Positions 1 to 12,793 of a DNA stretch of 64,000 nucleotides are shown in pieces. This DNA is from Coriaria nepalensis (Eukaryota > Streptophyta > Magnoliopsida > Cucurbitales > Coriariaceae), in contig CP114486.1 in the NCBI GenBank assembly GCA_027186245.1, positions 4,555,501-4,619,500 on the forward strand, in the 5' to 3' direction. Made by a program: the position numbers and the translations under genes. Positions within the stretch are counted from its first letter, which is position 1. Each line of letters starts with the position of its first letter. The notes below the pieces were generated by a model, which saw nothing but the letters and a program-made list of their open reading frames with translations, did no database searches and was not told where the DNA came from.

Positions 1-887
1 ACTACACTATGATAACATGTTGTACGCTCAAGTTGATGCAGTCATATTTGCTATGTCCAAGATGGGATTTGGGGGGATAGAAGTTCAGGTTTCTGAGACC
101 GGGTGGCCGTCCAGTGGCGATGCAGATGAAATAGGTGCAACGTCTGTGAATGCAGCAATTTATAATATGAATTTATTGAGGAGGCAAATGGCAAAGGAAG
201 GTACTCCTTTGAGGCCTAATATGAGATTGGAGGTTTATTTGTTTGCATTGTTCAATGAAGATTTGAAGCCTGGACCCACTTCTGAGAGGAATTATGGTCT
301 TTATCAGCCTGATGGAAACATGGCTTACAATGTAGGTTTGTCTACTTTGTTGAGTACTAGTAATGCTTCATCAACTTCCTCTTCTCCAATTTCTCTTACC
401 TCCTCTTCAAATAAGGTAAACCCATAAGGATTTTTTTTTTTTTTTCACACTTTATTTATTTATTATTTTATTTTTTTCCTATTTTCTAATTAACCAATGT
501 GTGTCAAATCAGTAGGCCGTAGGCACAAAGCTTTCTTGTATAGTTTTATAGATTGAGATCAATCAGTAACTAAATACTCTTTAACCTAATAAGGAAATGT
601 GATAAACAAAATACTTATTAACATAAAAATGTGATTACTTATTAGGATGTCACCATGATCAACCTGTATATAAGGATATTATTTATTACAGATTCCTCTC
701 TCCTAATTTCTTATTATAAATTTGGTCTAGATTTTTTATAAGTAATTTCTACTTGTTGGAGGTTTTCATTCCCATGCCCCCTCTTCTTTTGTTTTGTTTT
801 AGCTTTTAATGATCAATAACATTTTACGTTGCACTTTTTGCTAATGACTTTGCTGAGAATGGAGTGATTGGTAGCGTTTCTTTTATA

Positions 888-918
<31 letters not shown>

Positions 919-1232
919 ATATATATATAAATAAATAAATTCCTCTATTCCTAAAGTTTGATTTAAGAAAATAAGTGTTGTCGGTACACTTTATTAGTGT
1001 AAATAGTATCGATTCTAAAGTGGGTCGTTTTTAATGGGTACGTACTTAGAAACATTATACATAGAAAGCTAATATCATATCTTATGATTTTGGTTAATTT
1101 GTGCTCTTTATAATCGACTACGACTGATTGAACGTGCAGGCAGCAACAATGGAATATCACAGCTTGGTCTACTGGATGTCTGTAAACTTGCTGATGACCT
1201 TCCAAGTTTGTATGAGAAAACCATTTTACTAA
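1..1232 (+). CDS. GH17 glucan endo-1,3-beta-glucosidase, C-terminal part (5' end outside window)
   Basis: This is the 3' end of a glycoside hydrolase family 17 gene, whose products cleave beta-1,3-glucan (callose) in the wall or at the plasma membrane. The reading frame is open from the window edge. It carries the family features YDNMLYAQVDAV and VSETGWPSSGD, where the Glu of SETGWPS is the catalytic nucleophile region, followed by YLFALFNEDLKPGP and NYGLYQPDG. The catalytic domain ends near base 330 and a Ser/Thr-rich linker follows. The simple frame stops at 425-427, but a good donor (AAG|GTAAAC at 415/416) joins in frame to an acceptor at 1139/1140. That exon (1140-1232) encodes 30 residues with a hydrophobic stretch (SLVYWMSVNLLMTF), as expected for a GPI-anchor or membrane tail. 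I prefer the spliced form. Family call is firm; the exact end is less sure. Confidence 0.8.
886..940. repeat. (AAAT)n microsatellite
   Basis: About a dozen AAAT units are interrupted by a short ATATATAT run, within the inferred last intron of the GH17 gene. Confidence 0.85.
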
Positions 1233-3361
<2,129 letters not shown>

Positions 3362-3815
3362 GTAAGCAAAAAAGTTTTTAACTCCTATAGACAAGACCAC
3401 ATCATGTTCAGTTCTTTTACTAGGTAAACTAGAGCTGCTCCTTATGATCGTATACAAATTCCACTGGATATGAAACAATAATAGTACCCATGCTCTTCTT
3501 CATTTGAAGGAATCAATTTTATATTTACCTGCAAGACCTTCTTATAGCAGGCAGAAACGGCCATGACTCTTGAGATGTATGTATATATTTATGTTCGATG
3601 GACTGCTCCATATCATATATCTTCAGAACGTAGCACGCCGTACTCTAACTTCATAATCCCATCACTTCCAGGATAAAATAATTTTCATACAAGTTACTCC
3701 ACATATTCTATATAAACATCCAATAGCACTAAGTCATGTGAAGCCATTATAACTTTTCCCCAGACAGCAACTTCATTTCCGACGAAGAATCAAGCATACT
3801 ATTTATAATAAACCC

Positions 3816-5912
3816 TTATCTGTCCGTGTTTTCTTTGTCGACATTATTAGACTGATAATGTCTAACACCAAGCGTCTTATAATCCCACACAATCTCTGAA
3901 ACCTCATCTTGAGGTACACTCAATCCTTGCCGTCGAATCGATCTATGCAACTCACAAAAGAACTTAGGGTCTTCTAACTTAATATACTCCCTCAGTACTA
4001 GCTCATGCTCAGGTACCCAATCTCTCCTAAACGGCGTGTAATCGCATGACGGAATCAAAGACATGTGTGAGAATTGCACACCTTCAATCGCATCCACAAG
4101 TCCATTCCTCAAAAGATCGGAATACTCAGGTGCCGCATTATTACTACTCTCGATCAATGGACGGCTCAGATTGCGCGATGCAATTCCATAAACCTTGGCA
4201 CGGGATTTCAACCTATACCTTGCGGCGTAGAGTTTGGCCATAGAGCTTCTAATCACATAAGCACAAAAGCCAACCACTTTTTTCCGATTATCAGCATATC
4301 TATACCAATCTGCCATGGTCTCTAAAAATTTGTTCATCTGAGAATTGGTATGAGCTTGACCCGAATATAGCATTGGGGTGCATGGTAAAGGCTCAGGATC
4401 TTTATCTCCTTTAACCAACTGGAGCCGCCTGAATTGTCTGATACATTGGGTTAGACTGGCTGTAACTGAAAGTAAAGTTCCTACACCTTTTTGGCTTACT
4501 ATATTACCTCCAGAAGCCGTGTAACGAAGTGTAGGGTGTATTACTCTACGGCAAATTATATGGTCCAAGAATTGAACACCTCTAGTTATGTGTTCGATTT
4601 CTACTTTCAAATTGTCCAACCTAATTCCGAATTTATTCTCGCAAAACTCAATGATTTCTTTTCTAATTCTAACCGCATCTTCTCTAGGTCCTCTTATTCC
4701 AACCAAGAAATGACCTCCATATCTTATGTAATCCATTTTTCGGGTCTTCTCCTTACCACTAGATGGAACGAATTCGGGCCAAGACGGATTATGACTCCCA
4801 TCAGTGATGGAATCTCTCCATATCGAATCTAACTTAGAGGGACTAAAAAAGTCAGCTATTTTCTCTTCCATCATATGATCCAATTCATCAAGACAGATAT
4901 TAGAAAGTAAAGGACTTAAAATTCCACAGCGGCCATAAGAAGGTACCTTTGCAGCTTCCTCGGGAGAAAAATTGAAGAACGATCTTAGCCAATACGGGTC
5001 AGGTTTTGGCTCGTTCTCATCCAGAATCTTCTTCTTCCTAGACTTATTCTTCCCTTTCTTCTTCTTTTCTAGCTCTTCATATTCCGAGTATGGTCGATTC
5101 CGAGCAGGCGATTTAAGTCCAGATTTGATCAAATGTAAGAACTTTTTGTCCTTTACGGCTTTTTCAATGCAACCCATCACCACATTTGTATCTAAATAAT
5201 CAAAAACTTCACTCAAATCACCTTTCAAGAACCAGAGGTAGCCTGCAAAGTTACTCCGGATTGTACGAATAACGGTATGGGCATTCCGTCCAGGCCTGAA
5301 TGCATGGGATTTGGGCAAAAACCGGGCCTCGAAAATGGGCTCGAGTATCATCAACACGACCTCCTGAACGATCCGGTCCTGAAACAAAGGCTCGTTGGAT
5401 TCGAGAAACGATTGCAGCTTTCGCTTGGACATGAGGTGGGTCCGAGACTTGCCGTTGGGGCTTTGGATTAACTGCTGTGTCTTCTTGTTCCATTCGAATT
5501 TTCCCTGAACAACGGTATTTCGGAGAGAAAGCAGGTCGTGAAGGACGTGAGAGTGTATTGCACTGCGAGAGGGGAAAGTTCCGGTGACGTAAGCAGAAGA
5601 GCGTTGATAGGCTAAGAGCCAGAGGTCAAATTTGGAGAGGAAGCCAGTGAGGTTAGGGAAGGGGGTGGTGGGTGGGGAGGAGAAGGTTTTGACCCACAAT
5701 GAGGAGCAGATCTCGATCGGGTCTTCTTTGAGGAGAGAATATGGATCTTGGTCTTGATGGTTGTGATGGCTTTGGAGCTGCACTGGAGGTGATGGCGGCG
5801 GCCGCAGTGGTCGATGGGTGGAGAGGGAAGAGAGAAGGCGACCGAGAGAGAAGGATGTGATGGAGTGGAGGTGGGTGCAGCGAAGGTGTTTGATAGATGT
5901 CCTCAATGACAT
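3816..5912 (-). CDS. nMAT1: Nuclear-encoded mitochondrial group II intron maturase, nMAT1-like
   Basis: An intronless gene for a 698-residue maturase that helps splice group II introns in mitochondrial mRNAs (in Arabidopsis, nMAT1 acts on certain nad introns). The N-terminus is rich in Arg, Ser and Pro and lacks acidic residues, like a mitochondrial transit peptide. The reverse-transcriptase-like domain follows (FQDRIVQEVVLMILEPIFE, SHAFRPGRNAHTVIR, GYLWFLKGDLSEV, CGILSPLLSNICLDELD). The catalytic YADD box is replaced by YGGH near residue 400, so reverse transcription is not expected. Domain X for RNA binding and splicing comes near residues 520-600 (ADWYRYADNRKKV, SSMAKLYAARY). I chose the Met at 5912 because transit-peptide sequence starts there; an in-frame Met exists at 5963 but adds a KRRRKGRRG stretch. 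nMAT2 is the close alternative, and gene neighbourhood favours nMAT1. Upstream, 5913-6264 is a promoter-like gap with a TTCCCGCC E2F-like site at 6105-6112. Confidence 0.85.
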   Translation of the reverse strand: MSLRTSIKHLRCTHLHSITSFSLGRLLSSLSTHRPLRPPPSPPVQLQSHHNHQDQDPYSLLKEDPIEICSSLWVKTFSSPPTTPFPNLTGFLSKFDLWLLAYQRSSAYVTGTFPSRSAIHSHVLHDLLSLRNTVVQGKFEWNKKTQQLIQSPNGKSRTHLMSKRKLQSFLESNEPLFQDRIVQEVVLMILEPIFEARFLPKSHAFRPGRNAHTVIRTIRSNFAGYLWFLKGDLSEVFDYLDTNVVMGCIEKAVKDKKFLHLIKSGLKSPARNRPYSEYEELEKKKKGKNKSRKKKILDENEPKPDPYWLRSFFNFSPEEAAKVPSYGRCGILSPLLSNICLDELDHMMEEKIADFFSPSKLDSIWRDSITDGSHNPSWPEFVPSSGKEKTRKMDYIRYGGHFLVGIRGPREDAVRIRKEIIEFCENKFGIRLDNLKVEIEHITRGVQFLDHIICRRVIHPTLRYTASGGNIVSQKGVGTLLSVTASLTQCIRQFRRLQLVKGDKDPEPLPCTPMLYSGQAHTNSQMNKFLETMADWYRYADNRKKVVGFCAYVIRSSMAKLYAARYRLKSRAKVYGIASRNLSRPLIESSNNAAPEYSDLLRNGLVDAIEGVQFSHMSLIPSCDYTPFRRDWVPEHELVLREYIKLEDPKFFCELHRSIRRQGLSVPQDEVSEIVWDYKTLGVRHYQSNNVDKENTDR

Positions 5913-6264
5913 TTTTGTAAAGGAAAAACCAACTCCCCTTCTCCCCTTCCTCCGTCTCTTCAAATATCAAATTTCCCATTTAAAAATAAAATAAATGAAT
6001 TAAAAATAAATAAATACATGACCGCACAGTCGCACTATTTTTTATTGATTATGTGTATATATTGCCATTGGCTTCAAAACGAATTTGGAACCCCTAACAA
6101 AATATTCCCGCCACATTCACGAGGGAAATCCATAAATTTCACTGGAACGGTTTCTGTTCTCCGTTTCTTCATAGCTCTCTCTTACCTAGTCCTGTCAGCG
6201 GAGATCGCATAAACCTAGCTGGTGATCAGATCTCGCATAAACCTAGTCGGAGATATTTACAGCG

Positions 6265-6297
6265 ATGTCTGTAGACGCCGGCGGTCGCAATTCAAGG
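6265..6297 (+). other. Possible orphan 5' exon (low confidence)
   Basis: An ATG at 6265 opens a short GC-richer coding-like stretch (MSVDAGGRNSR) followed directly by a possible donor (AAG|GTTCTC at 6297/6298). I cannot find downstream exons before the K+ channel gene on the other strand begins at 6753, and I do not recognise the peptide. It may be a remnant of a gene divergent from the maturase, or chance. Confidence 0.15.
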
Positions 6298-6752
6298 TTC
6301 TCATTCATTCTCATTGTTTCGCTTAATCTGATTAAATTTCCATTACCTCTGTGTAAAGTAAATTCGTTGGCTCTAAGTATAATTTGTTTTCTATTTCTTG
6401 AAAATCAGCTTCTCTCATCTGAATTTTTTTACTCGGATTTTCATTTGTGGCAATTTAATTGAAGAAATTATGTTATAGTACTCTTCGAATCATGCCCTAA
6501 GAGTCCTAAAGATTTGTAATGGTAACTCGTTAATCTGTTTTGTACCTTTTGTGGAATTGATCGGTGATCATCTTTCTGCACCACATCAATGGCAGAAACT
6601 TACAGAGATATCAAGTATAGGTTTGGCTTAAATTCGCATAGTCAGAAATGTGTTATACTTGTATCTCTATTCATTTCCTAAAGTTACAGACTATCAAAAT
6701 ATCGACATTACTGCCTTTGATTTAAATTTGGTTTGCATTGCAGACCATATTT

Positions 6753-9700
6753 TCACGTCTTATGGATGAAAAACAAATGATCACCATCCCTAATGACACT
6801 TATGTCATCTATTTCTGCATTCTCTGTGCTAATGACTTTTTCAGGTTTGTCGCCTCCAAATTTTTCACCTGCATTTCAGAACATGCATAACTTTATCAAA
6901 GTAGGAAAAAAAAAAAAAAAAGTTCGACATGCGGGACTAATTGAGTCAATAATTACTCCAACTTTAGCCAATGAAACTTACTGGCTATTCTGCAAAGTTC
7001 TTCTATCGTATCAGGCAGGAGTATTAACTTCCCAAGATTATTTTGTGTTGTACTTCCAAGTTGAGATTGCATGTAAATAGTGACTCTCTTGTTAACGGCC
7101 ATACATGTTTTTCTGTCTCCGTGGCAGCTAGGAGTTCTTGAGTATGAGTTTCTGGCTGCATTTTCTAAGTTGGAACTGGAAAATAAAGAACCTCCTCGGC
7201 TTCCTTGTTTGCTTTGGTCATACACAACGTTGTTGGCTGTTTGAGGTTCCCTAAACTCTATTCTATGTTCTCCAGGTTCTTTTCTATTTTCATGTCTTAG
7301 TAAGAGATCCTTTATGATTTTGTTACCTTCTCCAGGTTCTCTAACCTCTTGTCCCTTGGGATTTGTTTGCTCTATTGGTGAAGAATCTTGACATTCTGTG
7401 TTAGAACAACTCCCTCTAATTGTTCCTCCGTCCATCCATTCACCGAGGTCCAAGCCTGGATCCATATGTGAGTATACAGAGCTTATGCCTTCTCGCCCTT
7501 TCAGTTTCTGTAAACATCCAGCAGAACTGTCAGCATGTTTTTGGAAGAAAAGGGCAGGTTCACAGAGTATATATTAAAATGGGAATCATCTAGTCCTTAA
7601 TACCTGGAAAAGATTGTTCACCATGATGTTCCCATCTTCTGTATTTGACTGAATAGTATACATCAGGGAAGTCCTCTTGATTCGTAGTACTTGAGAAAGC
7701 TTGGTAGTCCGAACCGTGAAAGGTTGTGGCTTCTGACATAAGACTCCAACCTCTCCAAACACATCTCCTGCAATTGCCTTCCCAAGAACCTGGATAGTAC
7801 AAATGGGAACGTGATGTTATAAATCTTGTTGCTCTTGTTTATGATATAGATACATATATTTTCATAGAACTGTGACATACTTGTTCCTGCCCATTGATAC
7901 TGGAAAGCATTTCCTGCAATCATCACCATTTTCAGTACAATTCACTATCAGCAAACTGTTGTTAAGATCTATGAATATTACACAAGCCAAATATCTTGGT
8001 CGCTCACCACACTGCCTGACACCAGAATGTAAAGATCTGTCCGAGGCTCGCTCTGCAGTATTACTTCTTCTTTGGGTGGGAAATACTCGGCCTCTATATC
8101 TGTGACCTTTTTTATGACAGGGTAAATAGCTTTAGTATTGCATTGCATGCCTATAGAAACGACAACCAGTTTTCATTAACATTATTCTATGCTTCTTGAC
8201 AGAAACTGACCATGCGAACTTGTGAAATATCAAAGAAAAGGCAGAGACAAAGCATGTGAAGTATTACCAATTGGAAGAGGAAGTCGTGAGAAACTCCTTG
8301 GAAGAGATAGACTTTTTGAATAACGGGAAAGAAGAGAAATTGTGCAATGCTGGCACGGATGGCTTTTGGCAGACCATCTAAAGTCTCCTGCTGCTTCAGT
8401 CCTTCCGTTTTGAATTTGAGACATATGTGTGACAACATCTCATCCTGTATGTGAGGGGGCAACTGATTTCGTGATGCAAATTCTGAAGCAGCTCTCACTG
8501 TATCCCTCTACAACTCCCAAAAGAGAAAAAGACAAAAAAGGGCTTTATATTAGCATCTCCAAAGCCAATGAAGATTCCCACAACAGTAAGGGACTTGAAC
8601 AGACTTTTCTGTTTGGAAACAACTACAATGACAAATGAAACTGATGCATCAAATAGAACAAGGTTTTTATTGGGTTGGGATAATAGGAGAACTAACAAAT
8701 GGGATTTTTTTCTTTTGTACTTTGGTGGAGACTGAGTTTATAGGTTCGGCCATATAGATTTCACTAATGAAATTTTCACAGAGAAATTTGAGTGAGAGAT
8801 ACATACAAAAGTTCTGGTGCGACTTGTCCAGTGAACTACAAGGTTTGTCATGTTTCCGATGATATAAGCTGTCAATCCCAAGTTGAACAGCATGTAAAAG
8901 ATATCAAAGAGCATCTCTCTGGGGTTCTCTGCATGCAAGTCACCATAACCAGTAGTAGTCAATGTTGTGATGGACCAGTAAATTGATTTTACATATCTAT
9001 TCCAAAGACTATCATCCTTGAAATTGGGGTTCATCGCGCCAATCCATGTCTTTTCTGGGTCAGGGTATTTGTCTGCAATCAGGTAGTTGAAGCATCCAGC
9101 ACAATGTACTGCAAACAAGGTTACCTGAAATTGGCCACCAGAGTGGTAAATAAACATTTAAAAAACCTGGACAAGATCCTTATAAAGAAAATGAAAATGG
9201 AGAATCATGACTTACAGCAGTGAGCTTTGTGCATCGAATCCAGAAATAATTGAACCGGATGTCCTTCTCGAGTCTGAAGGAAAGCACGCCGAAGAGAGTA
9301 CTTTTACCATGAGTTATGAGAATTCAAAGAGAAACCTACAGGTAAGAATTTGAATGTACCTTGCAAACAAAGAGCTGACCCTTCTGAGTCTCCAAAGTCT
9401 AAGCATGTTGAGTATTTTAAACTCCGGTTCACTGCTATGATTTGTGAACAAGAAGCTGAGAGATTGAAATGGTGCTGTGGAACAGACATCAAAAATAAAC
9501 CAGGTAGATATGTACCTATATGTTCAATGGATGGAGAAAAAGAAAACTGAGTTACTGAGTAAAAAAATGGTTGGAGGTGAAGTTTTCTGAGAAAGGAGAT
9601 ATAACATAATATTTATAAAAGAAAAAAAATGAAATAAAAGGGTGTGAGAAATGTATTTACTTGACAGCAATTTTTTTTGGATCATCTACAAGAAGATAGG

Positions 9701-10144
9701 ACTGGCTGTCAAGGTAAGCGACAAAGAAGGTGAGAATGATGTCAACAGCAAAGAAGGCATTGACAATGTTATCAGTGATGAATAAGGCATCCTGCTTGTA
9801 TGGTAGAAATGCAAACTCAAACGGGCAAATCCAAGCCGAGTAAATGACAAGAATAACCAGCAAATTCTCCCATGCCCTGAAAGTGAATGGATGAATAAGT
9901 ACGAGAAGAAACAGTTACAATGTACAGAGAAATGTTCCAGCAAATCCGCAGCTAGTGTCTGTCACCTATAGCGGGGACTAAACGGTGAAACAATAAATCG
10001 ACGAAGTTGAGTTGTCTGGTTGATTCTGGCTCCAAGTGATGGTAGGAGATGGGTGGAGAAGGAACTGGTATGAGCTGCACTATCCATTTGGAATTCATCC
10101 ATACAGAAACGTTGGAAGTAACTTTTCGCACAAGAAAACGGCAT
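6753..10144 (-). CDS. KAT1: Shaker-type inward-rectifying K+ channel, KAT1/KAT2-like
   Basis: A voltage-gated plasma-membrane K+ uptake channel of the KAT type, which in Arabidopsis drives guard-cell and phloem K+ influx. Exons, from the minus-strand start: 10144-9966, 9876-9661, 9515-9360, 9273-9216, 9124-8807, 8507-8268, 8106-8008, 7913-7881, 7789-7604, 7507-6982, 6868-6753. All junctions are GT-AG and in frame, giving 708 residues (KAT1 677, KAT2 697). The N-terminus has [20 protein letters not shown], followed by S1-S3. The S4 sensor is [19 protein letters not shown]. The pore reads [10 protein letters not shown] with GYGD at 262-265, the K+ selectivity filter. A C-linker and cyclic-nucleotide-binding domain follow ([18 protein letters not shown]). 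There is no ankyrin block, as in KAT proteins. The end is a KHA domain ([19 protein letters not shown]) that terminates in the last small exon. One exon is only 33 nt. Confidence 0.95.
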
Positions 10145-12378
10145 TGTGTTTTAATTCCTCAAGGCTTCTGAAGAGAAGAGAAAGAGAGAGAAAGGGTGTT
10201 CAAATTTTAGCAAGGATACAAGTCCCCTTGGAGACAGTTATACACAGGTGCATATATAGGTGGGTTTGTGTCAGTATGTGTTAGCAGAAGGAGTTTTGCA
10301 GTTTAATGAGTGCGTCACTAAGAATGGAGAAGAAGGTGGTAAAGAGGTGAAATGAGAATTTTTATCTTGTTTGAACAAGAAAGGTAAATACGTTAAAGGG
10401 GCTATAATAATAGGGAAAAGAATCTGAGTTAAACCTGGTGCTTCTAGCTTTGTAATTCTGCTATTGGTGGATAGGTTCGGTGGGAGCTCTATCATCAATT
10501 CATTGGAGAGTACATATGTATGTATGTGTATGTATATGATATTGTAAAGATATATATATTGTATGTATATATACATATACCCAAAATAGAATGGCTTCTT
10601 ACAAGAACCAACAAGAGTCAAAATATGTCGGTGTTTTCATTTTACAAAATTCAGAGATGGAGGCAGACAGCTTGAAGAAGAGTTTGAGAGGAGATCAACA
10701 TGTGGATGACACGTGGACCAACACGATCTTCTTTCTAAAGGTGAGTTCGTTTATGCAAAATACCTTGATAATGAACTACAATTTTAACCCTCATTTCTCT
10801 TCGTCTTAGAAAGTGTAGAGGTTGTCTGTTTATGGAACACAGTTTAAGCTTTGAATTCAGAAAGAACCATATAACCAATCCTTCTATTTATCCTCATGGT
10901 TTTGGACCTTGAACAGAGCTGTCACAAAGATGTTACTCTTGACAGCTTTTATGAGCTCTGTTTTTGATGCTAAGGTTATTGGATAAATAAGTTAATTTCT
11001 GGCTCAAGGAACTGTGATGATGGATAATTTCTATGCTTCTACGTTGTTATAATCTAAAAGGTTTAAGCAACTTGTTTTCATTGATTAGTCGTTTGTGACC
11101 CTTTTCAATTTTTTATTATTTACAAAAAAAAAATGAAAATTATATTATCTGCTATTGTTTTGGGAAATCAATGGGAGCAAGAAACTTTCAGAAACTATAC
11201 AAAATAGATGCTTGAAAAAGGAAGAGAGATTTGACCGACAAACGTACGAAATTAACAAATGGGGAATAAAGGAATTGAACTTCGCATATGTTTGACAAGA
11301 AAAAATTTTCTGCTTAAGATTCTCTCTTATTGAGTGATCTTTTTTCTTTCTTTTTATTTAACATAAACACCGATTTGTTATTATTAAATTATTACTATTA
11401 TATTTTTCTTTTTGGTGGGAGAAAAGCTCAAGTTCAGCGGCTTGTGGAAGTAGGTACAAGAATGACATGCAGGTATGCTAGTGGCACTGGCAAGCGCGGC
11501 ACGTGTGGTGTGACAACGAGAAATGAATTCTTAAAATTTTTTATTTAGTTTAGGGTTTGATTAATTAAAATTTCGACTCATCAAGATACTTTTTGACCAG
11601 TGGCTCTGAAATTATGTCCTTGACGACTCTCTCTCTCTCATGAGGCCCGCTGGCTGTCCTCACTTTTCGGAAGCTTCACGTCTCATGAACCATGCGAAGG
11701 CAAGTCTCTCTCCGTCTCTCCTTTATTTGATTGAAGCCAAGTGTTTAATTAATAATTATTAATAATACTTTTGTTAGATTGCGTATTGAATTAGATTTTA
11801 AGAATATGATCTTAGGCAAACCGATACGTACAGGCGAGCTATTAGAGTTGTTAGGTTCAAATTAGAAAAGTTTTGAGGTCACTTAATTTATTATAAATAG
11901 TATAATTATATATATCATGAAATATAAAATTAATATTTATAATTATAATTAATTATCAATTATAATTATAATAGATCTAATCTATCAAAATATTCAGCTT
12001 TAAATTGTTGGTCAAGTGGGCCAGTCTAGGTGCATATTTAGTCACGTGTCGGAAAGAAAAAGAAACTAATTAGAGGCTGGAAATATAAGTGGTCTGATAT
12101 TATATTTTTGTGTAGTACAAACAATTATCAGGGCAACCTCATTAATCTCGTGATTGTTGTTGAGGTGGGATTACAGGTTCCAGCTTCCAACTTCCCCACT
12201 AGTAACCCAAAAAAAAAGTCCACCTCACTGCATAAAAAATAATCATAAGATTTTTATCAACTTCTTTTTTTTATTTTATTTATATGTGAATATGGGTGTG
12301 GGTAATTACTGAGTGATTAGAGAACTTAAAGAACGCAATCTGTGATGCCTGCAATTCCTTATATGCGAGGGCACAGAT

Positions 12379-12422
<44 letters not shown>

Positions 12423-12499
12423 TGTTGATGAATGATTTCAGCAAATTATTACTTATTGAAAAAAAAAAAAAGTATAAAATTGAGCAAACTAATATCTTA
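10145..12499. other. K+ channel upstream region and intergenic DNA
   Basis: The first few hundred bases are presumably the promoter and 5' UTR of the minus-strand KAT gene. The rest is AT-rich with no coding stretch I can support; the open frames seen here lack any recognisable domain. Confidence 0.5.
12379..12422. repeat. (AAT)n microsatellite
   Basis: A clean run of about 14 AAT/ATA trinucleotide units in intergenic DNA. Confidence 0.9.
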
Positions 12500-12790
12500 G
12501 GCCTCGTTTAGTTATATTTTTTTTTAGTGGAAATGAGAATGAATTAAATGAAATAAAGTAATTAATAGCGTTTATTTAATTGTATTGAAGAATGAGAAAT
12601 AATTTTCATATTTTATTCAACTTATTTATATGGTTAGTTAAAAATATTTTAATGAATGGATTTGTGGGGTTAAAGAATCTGGTATGAATTTTTTTCCCAT
12701 TCCCTCCAGCAAGGAATTGTTCCTGATTTTGAGCCTTCCATGGAATCAAAATGGTTCCATTTCTAATTAGGGATCAAACCGAACGAGTCA
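12500..12790. mobile_element. Candidate Tourist/PIF-Harbinger-like MITE
   Basis: A 291-bp AT-rich segment starts GGCCTCGTTTAGTTA and ends with the imperfect reverse complement TCAAACCGAACGAGTCA. It is flanked on both sides by TTA (12497-12499 and 12791-12793). The terminal GGCCT.GTTTRGTT motif and TTA duplication resemble Tourist-like elements. The inverted repeats match only partly, so this is tentative. Confidence 0.4.
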
Positions 12791-12793
12791 TTA

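Noticed and set aside
5251..5493. Minus- and plus-strand frames inside the maturase gene
   Set aside because: Shadows of the maturase reading frame.
6793..7080. 95-codon plus-strand frame
   Set aside because: It lies opposite the last two K+ channel exons and contains a poly-Lys from an A-run.
7960..7990. An alternative K+ channel exon reading [10 protein letters not shown]
   Set aside because: It needs a frameshift; the 33-nt exon at 7881-7913 joins in frame and fits the family spacing.
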